NCBI RefSeq assembly: GCF_000306945.1
Contig: NC_018518.1
Location: 1,984,001-2,048,000, forward strand
Origin: Bordetella pertussis 18323
GTDB lineage: Bacteria > Pseudomonadota > Gammaproteobacteria > Burkholderiales > Burkholderiaceae_B
Length of the DNA: 64,000 nt
Direction: 5' to 3'
Made by a program: the position numbers and the translations under genes. Below the pieces are notes generated by a model. That model saw only the letters and a program-made list of their open reading frames with translations, was not told where the DNA came from and searched no databases. How positions within the stretch are numbered: the first letter of the stretch is position 1; each line of letters begins with the position of its first letter. Below, one piece after another: positions 20,023 to 28,519 of this stretch.

Positions 20023-20203
20023 GCGCCCCCCTCCTTCGGTAATCCATAACCCGGTGTTCGGCAATCGTAAATTGGCAGGGCGCCGGGCTTGGGGCACAGT
20101 GCTCGATTACGTTTCCGCAAACCCCATCATAAAAGAAGACGCAGCCCCTGGTCCTGCCCTACGTCGCCGGGCACGTGCTGGGCATGCGTCGCTCCTTCCG
20201 ACC

Positions 20204-21580
20204 ATGACCATGATCCCTTCCCCATCCGATCACCCCAGCGCCCGGCTGGCCGAATTCACCGCTGGCCTGCGCTACGAGGACATCCCGCCTGCCGTGCTCC
20301 GGCGCGCCGAAGACCTGTTCCTCGACAGCCTGGCTTCGATCCTGGCCGGCGCCGGCGCGCCACCAGTGCAGGCCATCGCGCGCTATGCCGCCGCCATGGG
20401 CCCGGCCGACGGTCCCTCCCAGAACCTGGTCACGCGCACCGGCACCACGCCGCTGTTCGCCGCCATGGTCAACGCCGCCGCCTGCCACGTGGTCGAACAG
20501 GACGACGTGCACAACGGCGCGGTGTTCCACCCCGCGGCGGTGGTATTCCCGCCGGCGCTGGCGGTCGCGCAAGCGCTTGGCCGCAGCGGCCGCGACCTGC
20601 TGACCGCGGCGGTGGCCGGCTATGAGGCCGGCATCCGCATCGGCGAATTCCTCGGCCGTTCGCACTACAGGATCTTCCATACCACCGCCACGGTCGGCCC
20701 CCTGGCCGCCGCCGTCACGGTCGGCCATCTGCTGCGGCTCGACGCCGCGCAGATGCTGCATGCCCTGGGCTCGGCGGGCACGCAATCGGCCGGCCTGTGG
20801 GAGTTCCTGCGCGATGCCGCGGACTCCAAGCAACTGCACACCGCGCACGCCGCCGCCGCGGGCATCACGGCGGCCTACCTGGCGCAGGACGGCTTCACCG
20901 GCGCGCAGCGCATCCTCGAGGGCGCGCAGGGCCTGGCCGCCGGCATGTCCAGCGACGCCGACCCCAGCCGGCTGCTCGACGGCCTGGGCCAGCGCTGGAC
21001 CCTGGCCGAGACCTCGTTCAAATACCACGCCTCGTGCCGCCACACCCACCCGGCGGCCGACGCCTTGCAGCACGTGATGCGCGAACATGGCCTGCGCGCC
21101 GCCGACCTGGCGGCGGTCGAAACCCTGGTGCACCAGAGCGCCATCGACGTGCTGGGGCCGGTCACCGCCCCCGCCACCGTCCATCAATCGAAGTTCTCGA
21201 TGGGCACCGTGCTGGCGCTGATCGCGCTGCGCGGCCACGCCGGCCTCACCGAATTCGACGCCGCCCCGGGCGACGCCGAGGTGGCGGCGCTGCGCGACAA
21301 GGTGCGCATGACGCTGGACGACGAGGTGGACCGCGCCTACCCCAGGCGCTGGATCGGCAAGGTCAACGTCACCACCACCGACGGCCGCCGCCTCCACGGC
21401 CGCGTCGACGAGCCCAAGGGCGACCTCGGCAACACCCTCTCGCGCCCCGAAATCGAAGACAAGGTCGCGCGGCTGGCGCGCTACGGCGGACACGCCACCG
21501 AAAGCGAAGTCCGCGCCCTGATCGACCGGGTATGGCGCATCGCCGAGCAGGAGCGCGTGGGCAAGCTGTTGAGCGAGTAA
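20204..21580 (+). CDS. MmgE/PrpD family protein
   Basis: This 458-residue protein is related to 2-methylcitrate dehydratase PrpD, immunosuppressive aconitate decarboxylase and similar lyases. Recognisable features are ARLAEFTAGLRYEDIPPAV at the N-terminus, LFLDSLASILAGAG, the conserved HVVEQDDVHNGAVFHPAAVVFPP segment around residue 90–110, and FKYHASCRHTHPAADAL. It is not beside prpB/prpC, so a propionate pathway role is not indicated; many Bordetella paralogues exist beside LysR genes. ATG 20204 or the second ATG at 20210 may be used. Confidence 0.88.
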   Translation: MTMIPSPSDHPSARLAEFTAGLRYEDIPPAVLRRAEDLFLDSLASILAGAGAPPVQAIARYAAAMGPADGPSQNLVTRTGTTPLFAAMVNAAACHVVEQDDVHNGAVFHPAAVVFPPALAVAQALGRSGRDLLTAAVAGYEAGIRIGEFLGRSHYRIFHTTATVGPLAAAVTVGHLLRLDAAQMLHALGSAGTQSAGLWEFLRDAADSKQLHTAHAAAAGITAAYLAQDGFTGAQRILEGAQGLAAGMSSDADPSRLLDGLGQRWTLAETSFKYHASCRHTHPAADALQHVMREHGLRAADLAAVETLVHQSAIDVLGPVTAPATVHQSKFSMGTVLALIALRGHAGLTEFDAAPGDAEVAALRDKVRMTLDDEVDRAYPRRWIGKVNVTTTDGRRLHGRVDEPKGDLGNTLSRPEIEDKVARLARYGGHATESEVRALIDRVWRIAEQERVGKLLSE

Positions 21581-21605
21581 GGCAGTGGCCAGGACGGACG
21601 ACGGG

Positions 21606-21742
21606 GTGCCTGTCCCGGCGGTCGAGTGCGCATGGCATGCCACGGTGTGCCTGTCCCAGCGGGGACAGGCACACCAGGTCAGCGGGGAGGACAGGCACCC
21701 CGGATTCAGCGCGTGCCAGTCCCCGTGCGGGGACAGGCACGC
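21606..21742. repeat. Cluster of GTGCCTGTCCC palindromic repeats
   Basis: The unit GTGCCTGTCCC occurs at 21606–21616. The perfect hairpin GTGTGCCTGTCCC-agc-GGGGACAGGCACAC is at 21645–21674. A lone inverse half (GGACAGGCACCCC) is at 21689–21701, and a second hairpin GCGTGCCAGTCCCC-gtgc-GGGGACAGGCACGC is at 21711–21742, 4 bp beyond the rph stop codon. This is a short dispersed palindromic repeat, similar in kind to REP elements, filling the space between two convergent genes. It could form RNA hairpins that end or protect both transcripts. Confidence 0.75.
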
Positions 21743-21746
21743 GGGT

Positions 21747-22487
21747 TTACTGCAGTGCCTCGCGCTGCGCCCGCACGAGCTGGGCGATGCCGCCTTCGGC
21801 CAGCCCCAGCATCGTGTCGAGTTCGCCGCGCGTGAAGGTGGCGCCCTCGCCGGTGCCCTGCACTTCGACGAATGCGCCGCTGCCGGTCATCACCACATTG
21901 ACGTCGGCCGCGCAGGCCGAATCTTCCTGGTAATCCAGGTCCAGCACCGCGCGTCCATCCACCAGGCCGACCGACACGGCGGCGACCGCGTCGCGGATCG
22001 GGTTGTGCGCCAGGTCGCCGCGCTGCATCAGCAGCGCCACGGCGTCGGCGGCGGCCACCCAGGCGCCCGTGATGCTGGCGCAACGCGTACCGCCGTCGGC
22101 CTGCAGCACGTCGCAATCCAGGTGCAGGGTGCGTTCGCCCAGCAGGCGCAGGTCGAACACCGCGCGCAGGCTGCGGCCGATCAGGCGCTGGATTTCCTGG
22201 GTGCGGCCGCTTTGCTTGCCGCGCGCGGCCTCGCGGTCGCCGCGCGTATGCGTGGCGCGCGGCAGCATGCCGTACTCGGCGGTCACCCAGCCTTCGCCGC
22301 GTCCCTTCAGAAACGGCGGCACCTTCTCGAGCACGCTGGCCGTGCACAGCACATGCGTATTGCCCGCGCGCACCAGCACCGAGCCTTCGGCATAACGCGT
22401 GAAGCCGCGCTCCAGGCTGAACGGCCGCAAGGCGTCGACGGCGCGGCCGGACGGACGGGAAAGAGTATCGGCGGCGGAAGTGCTCAC
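21747..22487 (-). CDS. rph: Ribonuclease PH
   Basis: This 246-residue phosphorolytic 3'-5' exoribonuclease trims tRNA 3' ends. It shows the N-terminal [40 protein letters not shown], the RNA-binding [17 protein letters not shown] segment and the phosphate/metal site with [19 protein letters not shown] and [16 protein letters not shown]. Start is the GTG at 22487 preceded by GGAG; the long upstream frame to 22706 is not conserved. It is divergent from yicC. Length matches family (about 238–250). Confidence 0.95.
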   Translation of the reverse strand: MSTSAADTLSRPSGRAVDALRPFSLERGFTRYAEGSVLVRAGNTHVLCTASVLEKVPPFLKGRGEGWVTAEYGMLPRATHTRGDREAARGKQSGRTQEIQRLIGRSLRAVFDLRLLGERTLHLDCDVLQADGGTRCASITGAWVAAADAVALLMQRGDLAHNPIRDAVAAVSVGLVDGRAVLDLDYQEDSACAADVNVVMTGSGAFVEVQGTGEGATFTRGELDTMLGLAEGGIAQLVRAQREALQ

Positions 22488-22623
22488 GGTTATCGGCTCC
22501 TGGAAATCTGACAATAGCGGGATTGTACGTGCCGGCGGCGCGCGCGCATCGGTTATCCTGCAAGCATCCTGCCGCCGGCCTGCGCGCGGCGGGCCTTTCA
22601 TCGAATCACCTGGAATCCTCCCC

Positions 22624-23550
22624 ATGATCCGCAGCATGACTGCCTTCGGCAACGCCCGCGCCGACCTCGAGCAGGGCTCGCTCGCGCTCGAGCTGCGCAG
22701 CGTCAACAGCCGTTATCTCGACCTGTATTTCCGCCTGCCCGACGAGCTGCGCCACGTCGAGACGCCGCTGCGCGAATTGCTGACCGCCAAGCTGGCGCGC
22801 GGCAAGGTCGAAGTGCGCGTGTCGTATACCCGCGCCGCCTCCACCGAACTCTCCACGCTGGACCCGCAATGGCTGCGCTCGCTGGCCGCGCAACTGGACA
22901 ACGCGCGCGCCGTCCTGCCCGAAGTCGCCGCGCCGCGCCTGGTCGAACTGTTCAACTGGCCCGGCCAGCGCGGCAACGACGCGCTCGATCCGCAGGCCTG
23001 GGGCGCGGCCTGCATGCAGGCCGCCCAGCAAGCGCTGGCGCAGATGCAGGAAGGCCGCGCCCGCGAAGGCGAGCGCCTGGCCGCGATGATGCGCGAATGC
23101 GCCGACGGCGTGGGCCGCATTGTCGACGGCGTCGAAACCCACCTGCCCCAGCTGCTGGCCGATCACCGCGAGAAGCTGGCGCTCAAGCTGCGCGAAGCGG
23201 TCGAATCGGCCTTCCCCGGCGGCTTCGCCCACATCACCGGACCGGAGCTGTCCGAGCGCCTGACTCAGGAAGCCACCCTTTTCGCGTTGCGCATCGACGT
23301 CGCCGAAGAACTCTCGCGCCTGCGCTCGCACCTCGAAGAATTGCGCCACCTGCTGGGCGACGGCCCCGCCAAATCCGACGCCAAGCGCGGCGGTAGCGCC
23401 GGCAAGCGCCTGGACTTCCTGTTCCAGGAAATGAACCGCGAGGCCAACACCCTGGGTTCCAAGGCCGGCAGCCTGGAAGTCACGCGCGCGGCGATGGATC
23501 TCAAGCTGCTGATCGAGCAGATGCGCGAACAGGCGCAGAACCTGGAGTGA
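22624..23550 (+). CDS. YicC family endoribonuclease
   Basis: This 308-residue YicC/RmuC-unrelated family protein has the characteristic start [20 protein letters not shown] and [21 protein letters not shown]. The C-terminal DUF1732 signature is [49 protein letters not shown] (read in parts). E. coli YicC is an endoribonuclease; the same is inferred here. In many proteobacteria yicC precedes gmk, but here gmk lies 6 kb downstream, so the classic pair has been separated. Confidence 0.9.
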   Translation: MIRSMTAFGNARADLEQGSLALELRSVNSRYLDLYFRLPDELRHVETPLRELLTAKLARGKVEVRVSYTRAASTELSTLDPQWLRSLAAQLDNARAVLPEVAAPRLVELFNWPGQRGNDALDPQAWGAACMQAAQQALAQMQEGRAREGERLAAMMRECADGVGRIVDGVETHLPQLLADHREKLALKLREAVESAFPGGFAHITGPELSERLTQEATLFALRIDVAEELSRLRSHLEELRHLLGDGPAKSDAKRGGSAGKRLDFLFQEMNREANTLGSKAGSLEVTRAAMDLKLLIEQMREQAQNLE

Positions 23551-23785
23551 GGCGACGGGAGGGCCCTGGCCTTCCCCCTGCCGCGTTGCCGCATCCGCCG
23601 TCACAGACTCCGAAGCGCCGCCTGATTGCCGCAAGAGACATTGCCCAATCGACCCAGAAATGGGTGACAAATTCGTCTCGGGCTCCTCAATCAGCCGGGT
23701 AGGTCTCAATACCAATGCAACCGACAGCATCGCCCCCGGCATAGACCGGTGCCCCTGAAATCCTTTTCAGTCGTTGTTGTTTCAA

Positions 23786-23802
23786 CTAATCCATTGGATT
23801 AG
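23786..23802. promoter_or_regulatory. Palindromic operator of the toxin–antitoxin locus
   Basis: CTAATCC-att-GGATTAG is a perfect 7-bp inverted repeat 21 bp upstream of the toxin-remnant ATG. Autorepression by the XRE antitoxin at such a palindrome is the rule for HigBA/RelE-XRE pairs. Confidence 0.65.
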
Positions 23803-23822
23803 AATGGAACATCTACGAAATC

Positions 23823-24119
23823 ATGCACGGCATTGCCGAACTGCCCACCTACATTCGCTTGGCCGGCAAGCTCTTGGGCCCGCAAGAGCGCCAAGACCTG
23901 ATCGGCTATCTGGCCGTACATCCTGAAGCCGGAGACATCATGGAAGGCACGGGCGGCGTGCGCGTCATCTACTACTAGCACGATGACCTCATGCCACTGT
24001 ATCTGCTGGCGCTCTTTGCCAAGGGCGACAAAGCCAATCTGACCAAAGCCGAGCGTAATGAGCTGGCCGGCCTGGTCGATGTGTTGGTGAACATCTGGAA
24101 AGGACGAGCGAAATCTTGA
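23823..24119 (+). pseudogene. RelE/HigB-type toxin, inactivated
   Basis: Translation gives MHGIAELPTYIRLAGKLLGP, continues with a RelE-like GYLAVHPEAGDIMEGTGGVRVIYY, and then meets TAG before HDDLMPLYLLALFAKGDKANL. The frame after the TAG continues unbroken to the TGA at 24117–24119. Intact relatives carry about 15–20 more residues between two GGVR motifs (EGTGGVRK...GKSGGVRVIYY); only one GGVR remains. This suggests deletion by recombination between the repeats, plus a Tyr/nonsense change. Both changes remove part of the RNase core, so the toxin should be dead. Confidence 0.82.
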
Positions 24120-24400
24120 GCACTGCATTCAACAACATTAGGCAGGGCCTGTCGGAAGCGATCGCTCACGCCAAGGGCAATGTTCATGGCATGCGCGTGC
24201 ATCGCCCCCGCCAGGTCGATGTCAAGGCCGTGCGTGCCAAAGTGGGCATGACCCAGGAACAGTTCGCCGCCCAGTTCGGCTTCTCGCCCGCAACCCTGCG
24301 GCACTGGGAACGTGGCGACCGCACTCCCCGGGGGGCCGCGCTGGTTCTGCTCAACGTGATCGACCGGAATCCCCAGGCGGTGATCGAAGCGCTGGCCTGA
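24116..24400 (+). CDS. XRE-family antitoxin (HigA/NadS-like)
   Basis: This 94-residue protein has a helix-turn-helix at about residues 36–90 (VRAKVGMTQEQFAAQFGFSPATLRHWERGDRTPRGAALVLLNVI). It is the second gene of a reversed (toxin first) toxin–antitoxin pair. The start is a TTG overlapping the toxin TGA stop; in an ancestral ATGA junction this codon would have been ATG. The open frame is intact even though its toxin is broken, as expected since loss of the antitoxin first would be lethal. It may still repress its own promoter through the palindrome at 23786. Confidence 0.85.
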   Translation: MSTAFNNIRQGLSEAIAHAKGNVHGMRVHRPRQVDVKAVRAKVGMTQEQFAAQFGFSPATLRHWERGDRTPRGAALVLLNVIDRNPQAVIEALA

Positions 24401-24458
24401 CTGTCACCGTTGGCGTGCGAGGAACCGCCGGCTTTATCGCAGCGCCCGCCGGCCGCGC

Positions 24459-25949
24459 CTACTGGAACGCCGTTTCCATGAAGGTGCGCAGCTTGCGCGA
24501 CTGCAGCCGCTCGGGCGGCATTTCGCGCAGGCGCTCCAGCGCCCGGATGCCGATCTCCAGGTGCTGGTTGGCCTGGCGCCGGTAGAAGGCGCTGGCCATG
24601 CCGGGCAATTTGAGCTCGCCGTGCAACGGCTTGTCGGACACGCACAGCAGCGTGCCGTACGGCACCCGGAAACGGAAGCCGTTGGCCGCGATGGTGGCCT
24701 ATTCCATGTCCAGCGCGATGGCGCGCGATTGCGCGAACCGCTGCACCAGTTCGCCCTGGTCGCGCAGCTCCCAGTTGCGATTGTCGATGGTGGCCACCGT
24801 GCCGGTGCGCATGATGCGCTTGAGCTCCCAGCCGGACAGGCCCGCCACTTCCTCGACTGCCTGCTCCAGCGCCACCTGCACCTCGGCCAGCGGCGGCACC
24901 GGCACCCAGGTAGGCAGGTCGGCGTCCAGCACGTGGTCCTCGCGCACGTAGCCGTGCGCCAGCACGTAATCGCCCAGGCGCTGCGAATCGCGCAGGCCGG
25001 CGCAATGGCCCAGCATCAGCCAGGCATGCGGGCGCAGCACGGCGATGTGGTCGGTAATGGTCTTGGCGTTGGACGGCCCCACGCCGATATTGACCAGCGT
25101 GATGCCCGAATGATTGGGGCGCACCAGGTGGTACGCCGGCATCTGCGGCAGGCGCACCGCCGCCGCCTCCACCGGCGCCTGGTCGCCGCGCCGCGTGATG
25201 CGGTTGCCCGGCTCGATCAACGCGTCGTAGTCGCCGCCGCCGCTGGCCATCAGCCCGCGCGCCCACACGCAGAATTCGTCCACATAGAACTGGTAGTTCG
25301 TGAACAGCACGAAATTCTGGAAGTGCGTGGGCGCGGTGGCCGTGTAGTGCTGCAGGCGATGCAGCGAATAATCCACCCGCGTGGCCGTAAACGGCGCCAG
25401 CGGCCGGGGCTCGCCGGGCTGGCCGCGCCACGAGCCATTGACGATGGCGTCGTCGGTGACCGCCAGGTCGGGCACGTCGAACAGATCGCGCAGCGGCCGC
25501 CGCAGGTTCTCGATATGCTCGCCTTCCACGTAGGTGCCGTCCGGAAAGGCGAAATGCAGCGGAATCGGCATATCGGATTCGCCCACCTCCACCGGCACGC
25601 GGTGGTTCTGCAGCAGCAGGCCGATCTGCTCGATGAGATAGTCGCGGAACAGATGCGGCTGCGTGATGGTGGTCTGGTACTCGCCCGGCTCGGCCACGTG
25701 CCCGTACGACAGGCGCGAATCGATCGGATCGTAGGTCTGCACGCCGATGCGGATGGCCGGGTAGTAGGCGCGCACCCGTCCGGACAACTCACGCCCGCCC
25801 ACCACCTCGTGGAACAGCTCGCGCACGAACCCGGTATTGCGGCGGTACAGCTCGATCAGGCGGTCGGTGGCGGCGACCGCGCTGTCGAAGGCCTCGAAGG
25901 GCACCGGGTCCGGGCAATGCAGTTGAGCGATCGAATAGTCGGAGGGCAT
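24459..25949 (-). pseudogene. amn: AMP nucleosidase, interrupted by a nonsense codon
   Basis: The frame starts at ATG 25949 (MPSDYSIAQLHCPDP) and matches AMP nucleosidase for 416 residues, ending ...AIALDME, then TAG at 24698–24700. The same frame continues without shift as ATIAANGFRFRVPYGTLLCVSDKPLHGELKLPG to the stop at 24459. The conserved family text is DMESATIAA, so a serine codon TCG has become TAG by one substitution. The premature stop removes the segment holding the catalytic aspartate of CVSDKPLHG, so the enzyme, which cleaves AMP to adenine and ribose 5-phosphate, should be inactive. Without the stop the product would be about 496 residues. Confidence 0.92.
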
Positions 25950-26076
25950 GGGCGGGACGGATTCCGTAGTGACACGACAGCTTGTCTGTTGCGTCGATTA
26001 TGCCCCACCGGCGTGTCGCCGGCCGGACACCGGCGCGGCTACATGCGCTTGCCTCGATGCTGCAAGCCTTTGCAAA

Positions 26077-26101
26077 TGTAATGGAATATTATTCCATTAC
26101 A
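26077..26101. promoter_or_regulatory. Perfect 12-bp palindrome upstream of the NlpC/P60 gene
   Basis: TGTAATGGAATA-t-TATTCCATTACA is a 25-bp sequence with perfect 12-bp arms, about 93 bp before the NlpC/P60 ATG and 128 bp before the amn start on the other strand. Its AT-rich, dyad form is that of a dimeric repressor site (Fur/Zur/GntR-like), but I cannot assign the regulator. It has no T tract and is not a typical terminator. Confidence 0.6.
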
Positions 26102-26193
26102 ATGCAGCGCAGGCGTTCCCTCGCGGACCGTCTTCGCCGCCGGCGCGCGCCTTGTCCAGCCATGCCGTCCACTGTCTTTCCCGAAGTGCCGTA

Positions 26194-26793
26194 ATGACTC
26201 CCCCTACGCGAAAAGCCCGACTCCTGTCGCTGTCCCTGCCCGCCTTCCTGACCGCCCCGCTGCTCGCGCTGGGCCTGTCGCTCTCCCCCGATACCGCGCA
26301 AGCCGCGCTCTCGCCCAAGGCCCGCCCTTCGCTGCAGGGCCTGCGCCTGGCCGGCGAACCCACCGTTCCCACGCTGCGCGACCGCGTCGTCCAGGCCGGC
26401 CTGGACGCCATCGGCACACCCTACAGCTGGGGCGGCGACGACCCCGCCGATGGCTTCGATTGCAGCGGCCTGGTGCTGTTCGTGTACCGCCACACCGCCG
26501 GGCTGGAGTTGCCGCGCACCGCGCGCGCGCAGCGCGGCGCCGGGCGCACCGTGGCCCGCAAGAACCTGCGGCCGGGCGACCTGGTGTTCTTTGCCACCCG
26601 CGGCCGCGGCGTGACCTCGCATGTAGGCATCTATATCGGCCAGGACCAGTTCGTGCACGCCCCCACGCGCGGCTCCAAGGTCCGCGTCGACAGCATGGAC
26701 AACCGCTACTGGAACAAGCGCTTCGTCGGCGCGCGCCGCTATCTCGACACGCCCGCCGCCGGCGGCACCCTGCTGGCCGCCAGCGAGAACTGA
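26194..26793 (+). CDS. Secreted NlpC/P60 family peptidase
   Basis: This 199-residue exported protein has an N-terminal signal (RKARLLSLSLPAFLTAPLLALGLSL, cleavage after TAQA). The NlpC/P60 domain is at about residues 70–185: GTPYSWGGDDPADGFDCSGLVLFVY with the catalytic Cys of DCSGL, then GDLVFFATRGRGVTSHVGIYIG with the catalytic His, and the third His in FVHAPTRG. Such enzymes cut D-glutamyl–diaminopimelate or similar peptides in peptidoglycan. It stands alone and follows a strong palindrome; the ATG 26194 gives the best signal peptide. Confidence 0.9.
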   Translation: MTPPTRKARLLSLSLPAFLTAPLLALGLSLSPDTAQAALSPKARPSLQGLRLAGEPTVPTLRDRVVQAGLDAIGTPYSWGGDDPADGFDCSGLVLFVYRHTAGLELPRTARAQRGAGRTVARKNLRPGDLVFFATRGRGVTSHVGIYIGQDQFVHAPTRGSKVRVDSMDNRYWNKRFVGARRYLDTPAAGGTLLAASEN

Positions 26794-26797
26794 AACC

Positions 26798-27568
26798 TCA
26801 GCCGCGTCCCACGAACGGCATGTTGGTGGCCATGATGGTCATGAACTGCACGTTCGTGTCCAGCGGCAGGCGGGCCATTTCGGCCACGGCGTGCGCGACA
26901 TGCGCCACGTCCATGCGCGGCTCCTGGCGGGTGCTGCCATCGGCCTGCAGGATACCGGCGGCCATGCGCTCGGTCATCTCGGTGGCGGCGTTGCCGATAT
27001 CGATCTGCCCGCAGGCGATGCCGTAGGGCCGGCAATCCAGCGAAATCGACTTGGTCAGGCCCGTGACCGCATGCTTGGTCGCGGTGTAGGCGATCGAGAA
27101 CGGCCGCGGCGCATGCGCGGAAATCGAACCGTTGTTGATGATGCGCCCGCCCTGCGGCTGCTGCGCCTTCATCAGGCGGATCGCCGCCTGCGCGCACAGG
27201 AACATGCCGGTCAGGTTGGTATCCACCACGTCGCGCCAGGTCTCGACCGGCAACTCCTCGATGGGCACGGCCGGCGCGCCGCGCCCGGCATTGTTGAACA
27301 GCACATCCAGCCGGCCATAGGCGCGCTGCGTCTCGTCGAACAGCTCGCGCACCGATTCCTCGCGGGCCACGTCGGTCGGCACCACCAGCGCGCGCACGCC
27401 ATCCTCGCCGGCGGCGATGCGGGTCTGCTCCAGCGGCTCGCGGCGCCGGCCTGCCAGCACCACGCGATACCCCTGCGCCAGGAATTCCAGCGCCACGGCA
27501 CGGCCGATACCCGTGCCCGCCCCCGTCACCAATGCGACCTTGACGCCCGAATTAGCGTTGGCTTGCAT
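26798..27568 (-). CDS. Short-chain dehydrogenase/reductase
   Basis: This 256-residue classical SDR has the NAD(P)-binding motif TGAGTGIG at about residues 15–22, NNAG (FNNAGRG), the catalytic Ser in [10 protein letters not shown] and the YTATK (YxxxK) active site. Followed RR after the second strand ([10 protein letters not shown]) suggests NADPH preference. It ends 5 bp from the convergent NlpC/P60 gene. The substrate is unknown. Confidence 0.9.
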   Translation of the reverse strand: MQANANSGVKVALVTGAGTGIGRAVALEFLAQGYRVVLAGRRREPLEQTRIAAGEDGVRALVVPTDVAREESVRELFDETQRAYGRLDVLFNNAGRGAPAVPIEELPVETWRDVVDTNLTGMFLCAQAAIRLMKAQQPQGGRIINNGSISAHAPRPFSIAYTATKHAVTGLTKSISLDCRPYGIACGQIDIGNAATEMTERMAAGILQADGSTRQEPRMDVAHVAHAVAEMARLPLDTNVQFMTIMATNMPFVGRG

Positions 27569-27724
27569 GCCCCTCTCCTCTTTGTGTCACGTGTTCGGCG
27601 CATCCTAACCCAATCGTCGGATAGCTGCTGCAAGTGCCCGTGACTTTTTCGGACGAGTCCGTTCGACCAGGATGAACGACATTGCCCCTGTTAGGGACTG
27701 GTCAGCCAACGCCTTATATAATTT

Positions 27725-27748
27725 TTGGGTATTTACTTATTACCCCAA
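27725..27748. promoter_or_regulatory. Inverted repeat and -10-like element upstream of tsdBA
   Basis: TTGGGTA-N9-TACCCCAA is an imperfect inverted repeat about 60 bp upstream of the tsdB ATG, just downstream of a TATAAT hexamer at 27717–27722. A regulator binding there would overlap the start of transcription. No -35 box at the right spacing is clear. Confidence 0.35.
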
Positions 27749-27805
27749 GCGGATTGGCCCCGGATACCGGCAGCGCCAGATGCGCTTACCAAGGAGCAGT
27801 CACCC

Positions 27806-28519
27806 ATGCACCCACACCGGCTTGTCCGTTGCCGCTGGCCCGTCCTGTCGGCGCTGGCCGTCGCGGCCCTCTGTAGCCCGGCGGCGCACGCGCAGGCCCC
27901 CGCCCCCGCCGACGCCGCCCGCATCGCCAGCCAGGGGGCCGACGGCGTGGCCGCCTGTGTCACCTGTCATGGCGCCAAGGGCGAAGGCAACCCGGCCGCC
28001 GGTTTTCCGCATTTGGCGGGCCTGGGTTCGGGCTATCTGTACGAGCAGCTCACCGCCCTGGCCAACGGCTCGCGCGCCAACCCGGTCATGGCGCCCGTTG
28101 CGAAAGGGCTGAGCGACGCGCAGCGCCAGGCCCTGGCCGAGTACTACGCCGGCCTGTCCGCCCCCTTCGATGCCGACCGACTGGCCGCCACCCACCTGGG
28201 CGAGCCCGCCAAGGCCGATACCGGCGCCTGGCTGGCGGTGCGCGGCGCCTGGGACAGGAACGTACCCGCCTGCAACCAGTGCCACGGACCCGGCGGCATC
28301 GGGGTAGGCACGGCCTTCCCGGCGCTGGCCGGCCAGTCGGCCGCCTACATCGCCGGCCAGTTGCGCGCATGGCGCCAGGGCCAGCGACCGCCCGGCCCGC
28401 TGGCCTTGATGCCCGCCGTCGCCACCCGCCTGAGCGATGCCGAGATCGACGCGGTCTCGGCCTATTACGCCAACCTTCCCAAGCAGGCCGCCGCGCCGCG
28501 ACCGGAGGCCGCCAAATGA
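27806..28519 (+). CDS. tsdB: Diheme cytochrome c4-like protein, probable electron acceptor TsdB
   Basis: This 237-residue periplasmic protein has a signal peptide (residues 1–29, ending AHAQA) and two class I cytochrome c domains with heme sites CVTCH and CNQCH and distal methionines (e.g. NPVMAPV and LALMPAV). An AAGGAG ribosome binding site precedes ATG 27806. Its stop overlaps the next gene's start as ATGA. A c4-type diheme cytochrome directly before a TsdA-type enzyme is the known TsdB–TsdA arrangement, in which TsdB takes electrons from TsdA toward the oxidase. If TsdA is wrong, it would simply be a cytochrome c4. Confidence 0.82.
   Translation: MHPHRLVRCRWPVLSALAVAALCSPAAHAQAPAPADAARIASQGADGVAACVTCHGAKGEGNPAAGFPHLAGLGSGYLYEQLTALANGSRANPVMAPVAKGLSDAQRQALAEYYAGLSAPFDADRLAATHLGEPAKADTGAWLAVRGAWDRNVPACNQCHGPGGIGVGTAFPALAGQSAAYIAGQLRAWRQGQRPPGPLALMPAVATRLSDAEIDAVSAYYANLPKQAAAPRPEAAK

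Noticed and set aside
21585..21745. CRISPR array at the GTGCCTGTCCC repeats
   Set aside because: Units are palindromic, unevenly spaced and in both orientations, with no cas genes.
24459..24665. A separate small gene of 68 codons
   Set aside because: It is the same frame as amn after the TAG and matches the end of AMP nucleosidase, so it is part of the pseudogene.
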